From positions 91,639 to 155,638 of the forward strand of contig JAJFHV010000016.1 in the NCBI GenBank assembly GCA_021775415.1: DNA of 64,000 nt. The letters are read 5' to 3'. The position numbers and the translations under genes are program-made. This DNA comes from Hyphomicrobiales bacterium. Lineage in GTDB: Bacteria; Pseudomonadota; Alphaproteobacteria; Rhizobiales; Rhizobiaceae. The notes beneath the pieces are model-generated. The model worked only from the letters and a program-made list of their open reading frames with translations, did not search any database and had not been told where the DNA came from. Below, piece by piece: positions 50,402-58,305 of the stretch (within the stretch, counting starts at the first letter, position 1; each line of letters starts with the position of its first letter).

Positions 50402-51511
50402 CTATTCATAAACCACAACCGGATCACCGAGTATCGCCTCATCTGGTGTTACACCAAGCCCCGGCGTGTCATCGATTGTAATAAAGCCGTCCTTCGTGCG
50501 CGGTCCGCTGCCGGGCGCTACATCCAAGGTTAGCATATCCTGACATGACCAGCAGGCACGGATAAATTCTGAAGGAATAGATTGGGCAAGGTGCGCTGCT
50601 TCCGTATCGGCTAGCACGGAACCACCGGTTGCCATGACAAACATCTGAATACCATGCGCCATTGCCACATCCCGCATACGCCGCGCCTTGGAGAGTCCAC
50701 CCACCCGATTGAGCTTAATGCCGAACACATCCGCAATGCCCTCCCTGGCGATGCGGCATGCATCCTGCAACGTCACCAGTGTTTCATCCACGCTGATCGG
50801 CGAGGTGGTAACCTTCCTGATTTCCGCAATGTCATCGAGGGTTTCACCCGGTTGTTCAAAGGTAACCCCAAGATCGGCAACCGCATTCATTACAATGCTC
50901 GCCTCACGCCGCGTCCAGGCCCGATTGACATCGTACAAAATGATTTCATCCGGTCGCCGGTTTTCCTCAATATGGCGAATGCGCTCGATGTCCTTGGCGG
51001 TATCACTACCACCCACTTTGGCGGAATGAGCCACGTAACCATATTGGCGATACTGGTTGATGATCCCCATCATGTAATCCGGCGCACCTGACGAGACCGA
51101 CGTGGCGGCAGGGGTTCCATCTTCGCGCTTCCCCCCGAGCAGATCGGCAATCGGCATGTCGAACGCCTTGCCCATAATGTCCCAGCAGGCCATATCGATC
51201 GGTGACTTTGCATAAAGATGCCCGGGCAGGCACAAATCCATCGCCCGCTCCACCAGTTCAACTTTGCGCGGATCAAGGCCAAGAACGGCATTCGCCATCG
51301 TCTCAATCCCGGCACGAATGCCCGGACCGTGCGCGGGTACATAGGTGTGACCCCAGGGGGTTCCCTCACCCCAACCGGTAATCCCGGCATCGGTATCGAG
51401 TTTGACAAAGGTTGCGTCGAGCACTTCGAACTTCAACCGCCCTCCGGAGAGCCAGTACGGATCCTTGAGTGGCAAGTCTTTGTGATAGACGGAAATACGC
51501 GTAATTTTCAT
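50402..51511 (-). CDS. Enolase-superfamily enzyme (mandelate racemase / muconate lactonizing type)
   Basis: A 369-residue protein. The N-terminal capping domain (about 1-125) has ISVYHKDLPLKDPYWLSGG and GWGEGTPWGHTYVPAHG, resembling the betaine-epimerase HpbD type. The barrel has metal ligands Asp in ILYDVNRAW (about 193), Glu in FEQPGE (about 219) and Asp in SVDETL (about 243), and a catalytic Lys in FGIKLNRVGG (about 267). The usual K-x-K pair is S-A-K in HSAKVGG, so the first Lys is missing. It may epimerise or dehydrate an acidic or betaine substrate. The link to proline-betaine-like compounds is inferred from the neighbours. Confidence 0.85.
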   Translation of the reverse strand: MKITRISVYHKDLPLKDPYWLSGGRLKFEVLDATFVKLDTDAGITGWGEGTPWGHTYVPAHGPGIRAGIETMANAVLGLDPRKVELVERAMDLCLPGHLYAKSPIDMACWDIMGKAFDMPIADLLGGKREDGTPAATSVSSGAPDYMMGIINQYRQYGYVAHSAKVGGSDTAKDIERIRHIEENRRPDEIILYDVNRAWTRREASIVMNAVADLGVTFEQPGETLDDIAEIRKVTTSPISVDETLVTLQDACRIAREGIADVFGIKLNRVGGLSKARRMRDVAMAHGIQMFVMATGGSVLADTEAAHLAQSIPSEFIRACWSCQDMLTLDVAPGSGPRTKDGFITIDDTPGLGVTPDEAILGDPVVVYE

Positions 51512-51518
51512 GGGACCT

Positions 51519-52625
51519 CTAGTCCATCGTCACAACAATGTTGCCCATATGCTGCTTGTCGATGAAAGTCTGTTGGGCTTCGTGCAATTTTTCGAGTGGA
51601 AACGCCTGCGCTAAAATCGGTTTGATTTCGCCGCTCTCGATGTAGCCAACCAAATCCGGAAAAATATGCAGTGGCAAGACGGTAGCACCGGTGAACGTGA
51701 GATCATGAAGATAGAAGGTTCGAAGATCAAACTCGACAATCGGACCAGCAATCGCTCCAGAACATGAATATCGACCACCGCGCTGAAGCACATCGATAAA
51801 ACTTGGCCATTGATCACCACCCACCACGTCTGCAACGACACTGACCGTTTCAGAACCAATTGCCTGCTTGAGCGCAGCTTTGAGATTGTCCGGCTTGCGG
51901 GGCAAAATATGATCAGGACTGATTGCGGCAAGCGCTTCATGCTTGGATTCACTGGCCATTGCGATGGTGGTTGCACCGCGCTGGTTTGCAAGCTGCACAA
52001 GCGCGGATCCAACACCTCCCGAAGCACCGGGAATTAGAACCGTATCCGCGCGATTGACTTCGGCCCGATTAAGCAGGTTCTCAGCGGTTGAATAGGCAAT
52101 CGCAAATGTCGCGAGCTCCGCATTGCTCAAATCACAATTGATTGGATGAACATTGCGCTCGTCTATCTTCATGTAATCCGCAAATCCGCCATCGCACTCC
52201 GAACCAAGATAGCCGCACTTGTCCATGTTCAGCGGCTCATCCCAATCGCGAATGACCGTATCAACCATGACCCTCTGGCCAATCAAATCCTCATCAGCCC
52301 CTTCTCCCACAGAAACAACAGTACCAGCCACATCACCGCCCTGAATGCGTGGAAAGGCCAGTGGCGCACCGCCCCAGGATGGGTCTTCTTCATCCACTGT
52401 GTCGTAAGCACCACCAGTCGTAGCCTCTGTAACCGCCTTGGAATACCAGCCAGATCTCGTGTTCACATCCGTATTGTTCAACCCGGCGGCGTGCACCTTG
52501 ATGAGCACCTCGCCCGACTCCGGTTTGGGTGTTGGCCAGTCATCATGAAACACCAGCTTGTCCATGTCACCGTGTCCGGTGAGAACAAATGCACGCATGG
52601 TTTCCGGTATCGCAGTTTCACTCAT
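51519..52625 (-). CDS. MDR-family alcohol dehydrogenase / quinone-oxidoreductase-like protein
   Basis: A 368-residue medium-chain dehydrogenase. The GroES-like domain has VLIKVHAAGLNNTDVNTRSGWY, and the Rossmann domain VLIPGASGGVGSALVQLANQRG (about 195-216). IVVTMD closes the protein. The structural-zinc Cys quartet is absent or incomplete, so it is nearer to zinc-free quinone-oxidoreductases or enoyl reductases than to classical alcohol dehydrogenases. It overlaps the upstream oxidoreductase by one base (TGATG) and precedes the enolase-type gene by 7 nt, so all are one operon. Confidence 0.87.
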   Translation of the reverse strand: MSETAIPETMRAFVLTGHGDMDKLVFHDDWPTPKPESGEVLIKVHAAGLNNTDVNTRSGWYSKAVTEATTGGAYDTVDEEDPSWGGAPLAFPRIQGGDVAGTVVSVGEGADEDLIGQRVMVDTVIRDWDEPLNMDKCGYLGSECDGGFADYMKIDERNVHPINCDLSNAELATFAIAYSTAENLLNRAEVNRADTVLIPGASGGVGSALVQLANQRGATTIAMASESKHEALAAISPDHILPRKPDNLKAALKQAIGSETVSVVADVVGGDQWPSFIDVLQRGGRYSCSGAIAGPIVEFDLRTFYLHDLTFTGATVLPLHIFPDLVGYIESGEIKPILAQAFPLEKLHEAQQTFIDKQHMGNIVVTMD

Positions 52626-55069
52626 CAGCTATCCGTCCTTGGTAAATGGTTTTCAGGATCATAGGCGGCTTCCCCCAACACGCGAGCCCTGCGTGGCATC
52701 CCCATGACAACCACCTCAAGCTCTGTGCCTGGTGTTGCAGCTTCCGGCTTTATGTATGCAAAGGCAAGAGTTGTCCCAACACTATGTCCGTAGGCGACCG
52801 ATGCGGTCGAACCCACGACTTTGCCATTCATCAAAACAGCTTCTCCACCATGGCCATCTTCAACGCCATCCGGATCAATCGAAATATAGGCGCATATCCA
52901 CGGCAAGGGCTTGTCGAGGCTCGCTTGTGTTTGCGACTTCCCCTCAAACTCACCCTTGTCCATTTTGACAAACCTCATCACGTCAGCTTCCGGCAACGTT
53001 ACTTCGTTGGTTAGTTCACCTGCTCCCTTGAACATCTTTTCCATCCGCATGACATTCATTGCGAAGGAGCCGTAATCTGCTACGCCAAATGCTTCGCCGG
53101 ATGCCCACAGCGCATCATATACGCTCAACATATCCTCCCGGGGGCCGTGGATTTCCCAACCCAATTCACCGGCATAGGACATGCGAAATGCCCACATGGG
53201 TTTCCCCGCAATTGCAATCTCTTGTGCGCTTAGCCAGCGAAAGTTCGCATTATCCAATGCCGCATCGGTATTTTCCGCCAGGACTGCCCGCGACTTCGGC
53301 CCCTGCAGGGCAAGCGCTGACCAATCGTATGACCGGTTGATAATACTCAGCGTCTCGCCATTCATTCGTTGATTGAGATGATCAAGCAGCCGTTGCTCAA
53401 AGAATGCCGCACAGACCAGATAGAACAGGTCCTCTGCGAATTTGACGATGGTGAGTTCGATTTCAATCCGTCCACGACGGTTGAGCAAATGCGTAAGAGC
53501 AATACCACCAACCTTCGCCGGTAGCTTGTTGGGCACAAGGCGATCCAGAAACTCAGTAGCATCTGCACCGGTGACTTCGACTTTGGTAAATGCAGTAATA
53601 TCCATGATACCAACGCCACCACGCACCGCGTTAACTTCGACACCAACCATGTCGTGCACTTCATTGCGACGGAAAGAATAGTGATCTTCTTGCGCAACAC
53701 CGTCACGGGCAAACCAGCGTGGACGCTCGTGACCATAGACTTCCTCGTACACTGCACCCTTTTCCTTCAAGCGTTCATACAGCGGGCTTGGCTTGATCGG
53801 GCGTCCTTCAAGCCGGTTGAAATGCGGAAACGGAATTTCATGACGCAGGCAATAATCTTCTTTCGCCTTAATCACCTGCCAGTCCTTCTTGGCATAGTTG
53901 CCAAACCGGCGCGGATCATATTCACGCATTGAGATATCAGAAGCGCCATGCACCATCCAGCGCGCCAATTCGCGTGACAATCCCGGGCCCCAGCCAATGC
54001 CGATCTGTGTGCCGCAACAACACCAGTAGTTTTTGACACCCGGTGCCGGGCCGATCAGCGGATTGCCATCCGGGGGGTGGGAGATAGCACCGTGCACTTC
54101 GCGTTTTATCCCGAGATCAGCGAATATCGGCATCCGGTCCATCGCGTTTTCAAGCCATGGCATGATGCGGTCATAGTCTGCCGCAAACAATTCGTTTTCG
54201 GCTTCCCAGGGACACTCATCCAGCCAGACAGCATTCGGATTGGCTTTTTCATAAATCCCAATCAATCCGGATTTCTGTTCCATCCGAATGTATCCGGACA
54301 CCAGCTTGTCATCACGGATCACCGGCAACTCCGTTTCCAAGTCCTGGAACTCAGGAACCGTATCCGTAACAAAATAGTGGTGTGTCATGGAGGTCATGGG
54401 CAGTTGCAGACCGCTCCACTCCCCCATCTGGCGTGCGTAGGTGCCACCCGCATTGACCACGTGCTCACAAGTGATGTCACCCGATTCAGTCGAGACTTTC
54501 CACTCACCAGTTGGCAATTGCTTGATGTCTGTTGCACGGCAACGGCGAATGATATTCACCCCGAGATTTCGCGCACCAATTGCCATCGCCTGCGTCACAC
54601 CAGACGGATCCACATGACCATCATCAGGCGTGTGAAGCGCCCCCTGTACCCCATCAAGATCGTAAAACGGATGCAGTTTGCGAATGCGATCCGGCCCAAC
54701 CAGTTCAATATTAAAACCAAGGGATTGGGCAACACTCATGGTGTGGCGCAACCAATCCATTTCATCATCCGTGTAGGCCAGGCGAAATGAACCGCACCCA
54801 TGCCAGGTCACCGATTGCCCGGTTTCCTTTTCAAGCGCACCCGAGTAGAGCCCGATATTATAGTCAACACACTTGCCAAGCCCGAATGATGAAGTTGAAT
54901 GGGTAATCTGTCCTGCCGCATGCCAGGTCGAGCCGGATGTTAGCTCCGCCTTTTCCAGCAACACCACATCGCTCCAGCCTTCATGCGCCAGATGATAGGC
55001 AAGCCCGCACCCCATCACCCCACCGCCGACGATGACTACTCTAGCTTGGTCAGGTGGGGAAGTGCCCAT
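52625..55069 (-). CDS. Dimethylglycine/sarcosine-dehydrogenase-like FAD oxidoreductase fused to GcvT
   Basis: An 814-residue protein. The N-terminal DAO domain (about 10-380) has VVIVGGGVMGCGLAYHLA and TSGSTWHAAGQ, where the His is the site of covalent FAD attachment in dimethylglycine dehydrogenases. An FAO_M linker (about 380-440) precedes the GcvT folate-binding domains (about 445-805), including a VGIMDITAFTKVEVTGADA segment and YAGELGWEIHG. It would oxidatively remove N-methyl groups and pass formaldehyde units to tetrahydrofolate. It is the first gene of the minus-strand operon (52625-48117) and is divergent from a Rieske oxygenase, fitting stepwise N-demethylation. Confidence 0.92.
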   Translation of the reverse strand: MGTSPPDQARVVIVGGGVMGCGLAYHLAHEGWSDVVLLEKAELTSGSTWHAAGQITHSTSSFGLGKCVDYNIGLYSGALEKETGQSVTWHGCGSFRLAYTDDEMDWLRHTMSVAQSLGFNIELVGPDRIRKLHPFYDLDGVQGALHTPDDGHVDPSGVTQAMAIGARNLGVNIIRRCRATDIKQLPTGEWKVSTESGDITCEHVVNAGGTYARQMGEWSGLQLPMTSMTHHYFVTDTVPEFQDLETELPVIRDDKLVSGYIRMEQKSGLIGIYEKANPNAVWLDECPWEAENELFAADYDRIMPWLENAMDRMPIFADLGIKREVHGAISHPPDGNPLIGPAPGVKNYWCCCGTQIGIGWGPGLSRELARWMVHGASDISMREYDPRRFGNYAKKDWQVIKAKEDYCLRHEIPFPHFNRLEGRPIKPSPLYERLKEKGAVYEEVYGHERPRWFARDGVAQEDHYSFRRNEVHDMVGVEVNAVRGGVGIMDITAFTKVEVTGADATEFLDRLVPNKLPAKVGGIALTHLLNRRGRIEIELTIVKFAEDLFYLVCAAFFEQRLLDHLNQRMNGETLSIINRSYDWSALALQGPKSRAVLAENTDAALDNANFRWLSAQEIAIAGKPMWAFRMSYAGELGWEIHGPREDMLSVYDALWASGEAFGVADYGSFAMNVMRMEKMFKGAGELTNEVTLPEADVMRFVKMDKGEFEGKSQTQASLDKPLPWICAYISIDPDGVEDGHGGEAVLMNGKVVGSTASVAYGHSVGTTLAFAYIKPEAATPGTELEVVVMGMPRRARVLGEAAYDPENHLPRTDS

Positions 55070-55142
55070 CTTTGTAAAACCCGTTTCAAATTGATACCCG
55101 CCGGAAAACTATCCCTGACAGGTACATTTTTGCCAGCGAAAT

Positions 55143-55173
55143 TTGCGACAATGCAATATCCTGAAGGTCGCAA
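55143..55173. promoter_or_regulatory. Inverted repeat in the divergent promoter of the catabolic operons
   Basis: TTGCGAC (55143-55149) and GTCGCAA (55167-55173) are a perfect 7-bp dyad with a 17-nt spacer, midway between the two operon starts. No regulator gene is adjacent. A single factor acting on both operons is possible. Confidence 0.4.
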
Positions 55174-55233
55174 TCGGGATGGACGGAATACCCATTTGAT
55201 AATTACACTGGATTGAAGGCAAAGGCCGAACAA

Positions 55234-56325
55234 ATGAATGAAATGAACAACCCCCTGCGCTCCCTCGAAGCTCGCTATTACACGGAGCCGGAAATTTTTC
55301 GTGTTGAACAACAGGGATTGTTTGCGAAGTCATGGCAGTTCGCCGGACACGCATCAAAGGTGAAAAATCCCGGTGACTACTTCGCGTTTGAAATTGCCGG
55401 GGAAAGCCTGTTCTGCATTCGCGACCAGGATGGTGAAATACGCGCCTATTACAATGTCTGCCAACACCGCGCCCACGAACTCGTCAAAGATGCAGGTAAT
55501 GCCAAACTGATTGTCTGTCCGTATCACGCGTGGACTTACGAATTGACCGGTGAGTTGCGTTCAGGTCCCAATGTGAATTCAGTTCCAGGTTTTGACCGCA
55601 CTAAAATCTGCCTTACATCGGTCCGCATCGAAAACTTCAACGGGTTCCTGTTTGTCAATCTGGATCAAAATGCAAAGCCGATGGATGAATGGTTTCCCGA
55701 TGCTCGCGCACAACTCGCAGATTTTGTGCCCGATATCGAACAGCTGAAACCCGTTGAATGGGTGGAAATTTCTGAGAACTGCAACTGGAAGGTATCCGTC
55801 GAAAACTACTCCGAATGCTATCATTGTTCACTCAACCATCCGACCTTTGCGACCGGTGTGGTGAAACCAGAAACCTATGACATACAACCGCATGGTCATT
55901 GCCTGAGGCACACCACCGAGTGTCAAAACCTCGATAATATGACCTACCCGATTGATTTGGCATCAAATGCCCATGCCGGTGAGTATTCATCCTGGTTCCT
56001 GTGGCCAATGTTTTCGTTTCAGGTCTACCCCGGCAATGTACTGAACACCTATCACTGGCGCGCTGTGGATGCAGATCATGTCGTCGTCTGGCGCGGTTGG
56101 TACTCGGTTGACGGCAAACCTTCCAAAATTGTCCATGATCTTGCGGTTCAGGATCGTGGAACTACGGTTGAGGAAGACATTCATCTGGTGGAGTCGGTAC
56201 AACGCGGTCTGAAAAGCCGTGGTTACAATCCAGGTCCACTGGTTCTGGACCCGAAGTGCGGCGTAAATTCCGAGCACTCGATAAAAGCACTGCAACAATG
56301 GATGCGCGAGGCGGTTGATGGTTGA
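55234..56325 (+). CDS. Rieske non-haem iron oxygenase, alpha subunit (betaine/carnitine-monooxygenase-like)
   Basis: A 363-residue oxygenase from ATG 55234 (AAGG upstream; the frame opens at TTG 55213). The Rieske centre is CQHRAHE (about 80) and CPYHAW (about 100). The mononuclear iron site is ENYSECYHCSLNHPTF: His, His, with Glu rather than the usual Asp before the first His, as in the carnitine oxygenase CntA. The overall type matches single-component demethylating oxygenases (CntA, GbcA, Stc2) rather than aromatic dioxygenases. An NAD(P)H-reductase partner is not in the window. The downstream genes start overlapping its stop. Confidence 0.91.
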   Translation: MNEMNNPLRSLEARYYTEPEIFRVEQQGLFAKSWQFAGHASKVKNPGDYFAFEIAGESLFCIRDQDGEIRAYYNVCQHRAHELVKDAGNAKLIVCPYHAWTYELTGELRSGPNVNSVPGFDRTKICLTSVRIENFNGFLFVNLDQNAKPMDEWFPDARAQLADFVPDIEQLKPVEWVEISENCNWKVSVENYSECYHCSLNHPTFATGVVKPETYDIQPHGHCLRHTTECQNLDNMTYPIDLASNAHAGEYSSWFLWPMFSFQVYPGNVLNTYHWRAVDADHVVVWRGWYSVDGKPSKIVHDLAVQDRGTTVEEDIHLVESVQRGLKSRGYNPGPLVLDPKCGVNSEHSIKALQQWMREAVDG

Positions 56326-56743
56326 GATGACAGGCCGTTGTTTTTGCGGAGCGGTGAATTGGCGCGCATCCGGTGAAATCCTTTGGGCAGCCCTTTGCCA
56401 TTGCGAAGACTGTCGACGCGCTGCCTCGTCCGATTACGTTAGCTGGCTCGGGGTGGAAAGGGACAAGACCGAGTGGCAGGGGCCCCGAAAGTGCTACTCC
56501 TCTTCACCGGGAGTAACCCGCAGCTACTGCAAGGATTGCGGCTCGCCCTTGTCCTTTGAAACGGAAGTCTTTCCGAACGAAACCCACCTATACGCTGCAA
56601 CACTGGACCAGCCGGAACTCTACAATCCCACCGCACATATATTCTGGTCCGAGCACTTGCCCTGGGTGCAAATTGGCGACGGATTACCCAAACACGAAAA
56701 AGGGCTGCAGGCGGCTGCAAAAGCCGGAAAGGTAATACTTTGA
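56318..56743 (+). CDS. GFA-family zinc protein
   Basis: A 141-residue protein. The GFA domain has C-x-C in TGRCFCGAVNW, CHCEDCRRA (zinc ligands) and YCKDCGSPLSF. The family was named for glutathione-dependent formaldehyde activation, though the enzymatic role is disputed. In this operon, with demethylating enzymes that release formaldehyde, a role in handling formaldehyde is plausible. Its start (ATG 56318) overlaps the oxygenase stop by 8 bp; ATG 56327 is an alternative. Confidence 0.85.
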   Translation: MVEMTGRCFCGAVNWRASGEILWAALCHCEDCRRAASSDYVSWLGVERDKTEWQGPRKCYSSSPGVTRSYCKDCGSPLSFETEVFPNETHLYAATLDQPELYNPTAHIFWSEHLPWVQIGDGLPKHEKGLQAAAKAGKVIL

Positions 56744-56744
56744 A

Positions 56745-57572
56745 ATGTTGATGCCCGAAGAATGGAAGCCTGAGCATAAACTGTTTCCACATCAGGTAGG
56801 TTTTACCTGCCCACCGTTTGATTATGATGCGGCTCCATCCGATTTTCTTCGCATGTGTCCGGACAGCGTCGGCGTCCACGGCTGGATGTTACACGCGCCG
56901 GATTACGTGCACGGGCTCGATCAACGAAAACAGAACTTTGGAATGCTGGATGATTTCGTACATTGCATGGCCCGGAACGGGGTGGATGTGGCCGGGCAAG
57001 TCGGATCAAATTGGGTCCATGCCTGTGGTCTCGGCGTTGAAGGCGTGCGGCAGCATTGTGAAGACTTGTCGGAAAAACACGGCGTTCCGTTTCATATGGC
57101 CGGTTACGCAATGGTCGAGGCGCTTCGGGCCATGAATGTGGAAAAGGTAGCGCTGAATGCAGCCTATCACTGGCCCGAATGGTGGCAAGGCACAGTCGGC
57201 TTTCTAAAAGAAGCGGGTTTCGATGTGGTCTGGGCTGGAAACTTTCATGACCAGGGATGGTTTAAGGACCAGGAAGAAGTGAATTCCTGGCGCTGGGTAT
57301 TCGAGGGCGACCTTGCATGGAAATCCTTCGAGTATGTGGCTGAGCAGGCTCCGGAAGCTGATGCAATCCTGATCAACGGCATGTGCAATTTTCGAACCGG
57401 CCCAAACGGAATTCCCCAGCGTCCGGTTCACCTCACTCCCGCACTGGAAGAGCAACTGGGCAAACCCGTTATTGGCCATGATACCGCACTCTACTGGCGC
57501 ATCTTCAAGTCGCTTGGAATTGCACCTACCGAGAAAAGAGGCAAATTGCTGGAGAGCCTTTCGAATGCATAA
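56745..57572 (+). CDS. Asp/Glu-racemase-superfamily protein (arylmalonate-decarboxylase/maleate-isomerase-like)
   Basis: A 275-residue protein. The superfamily pattern is visible: SVGVHGWMLHAPDYV near residue 42, a central GVPFHMAGYAMVEALRAMNVEKVALNAAY, and ADAILINGMCNFRT (about 204-217) followed by LGKPVIGHDTALYWRIFKSLG. The second-domain Cys (NGMCN, about 213) is present, but the first-domain catalytic Cys position is a Met (GYAM), the arrangement of one-Cys arylmalonate decarboxylases rather than two-Cys racemases. It may decarboxylate or isomerise a pathway acid; the substrate is unknown. It starts 1 nt after the GFA stop. Confidence 0.75.
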   Translation: MLMPEEWKPEHKLFPHQVGFTCPPFDYDAAPSDFLRMCPDSVGVHGWMLHAPDYVHGLDQRKQNFGMLDDFVHCMARNGVDVAGQVGSNWVHACGLGVEGVRQHCEDLSEKHGVPFHMAGYAMVEALRAMNVEKVALNAAYHWPEWWQGTVGFLKEAGFDVVWAGNFHDQGWFKDQEEVNSWRWVFEGDLAWKSFEYVAEQAPEADAILINGMCNFRTGPNGIPQRPVHLTPALEEQLGKPVIGHDTALYWRIFKSLGIAPTEKRGKLLESLSNA

Positions 57573-58305
57573 GATTGTTGCCCTTTGGGTAGTCCCCCGC
57601 TCCACTTCAACCGCGTTTGAATGGATGATGCGTCAGCGCGGTGATATGGACTGCCTGCATGAACCCTTTGGCGAGGCCTGGTACCAGGGTGAGGAACCAT
57701 TGTGGCACCGCTTCGAGCCGGGTGCGGTAACTACTCCCGGCCTGACGCTGGAAAGCGTTTGGGAGGATGTTCAAAACCGCGCCAAGAAAGGCCCGGTGTT
57801 TTTGAAAGACTTCCCTCACTACATCAATCACATGTGGGATCGGGAATTCCTGTCCAATTTCACCCATGCATTCCTGATCAGGGATCCCGCAAAAACCATC
57901 ACCTCAATGCACAACAAGTGGCCGGATTTTCATGAAGGCGAAGTTGGCTTTCCAGAGCAGCGTGCGCTGTTCGATTTGCTACACGCATTCGATGGTTCTC
58001 CACCTCCCGTTGTCGACAGTGACGACTTGCTGGAAGAACCGGAAAAAGTTACCGAGGCATTCTGCAATGCGGTTGGCATTCCCTACATCGAGGAAGCACT
58101 CACCTGGGAGCCGGGGGGCAATCCTGCCGCCCACAGCTGGTGGGATGGCGGGTCGTTTCACTCCAACCTTGCAAAATCGACGGGTCTAAAACAGCAGGAG
58201 CGAAAATATGTTGAAATCGCCGATTGCGCGCACCGCGTACAGCAGGTTTATCGACGCATGAAACCGCACTACGACCATCTGTACAAACATCGGCTACAAG
58301 CATGA
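57565..58305 (+). CDS. Sulfotransferase-like P-loop protein
   Basis: A 246-residue protein from ATG 57565, which overlaps the preceding stop by 8 bp. IVALWVVPRSTSTAFEWMM (about 4-22) is the 5'-phosphosulfate-type loop, and HAFLIRDPAKTITSMHNKW (about 100-118) resembles the 3'-phosphate-binding segment with R-D-P. This fits the sulfotransferase_3/family of bacterial P-loop sulfotransferases, but the acceptor is unknown and some relatives have lost activity. Its place between a racemase-fold enzyme and an iron-sulfur protein in a catabolic operon is unexpected. Confidence 0.8.
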   Translation: MHKIVALWVVPRSTSTAFEWMMRQRGDMDCLHEPFGEAWYQGEEPLWHRFEPGAVTTPGLTLESVWEDVQNRAKKGPVFLKDFPHYINHMWDREFLSNFTHAFLIRDPAKTITSMHNKWPDFHEGEVGFPEQRALFDLLHAFDGSPPPVVDSDDLLEEPEKVTEAFCNAVGIPYIEEALTWEPGGNPAAHSWWDGGSFHSNLAKSTGLKQQERKYVEIADCAHRVQQVYRRMKPHYDHLYKHRLQA

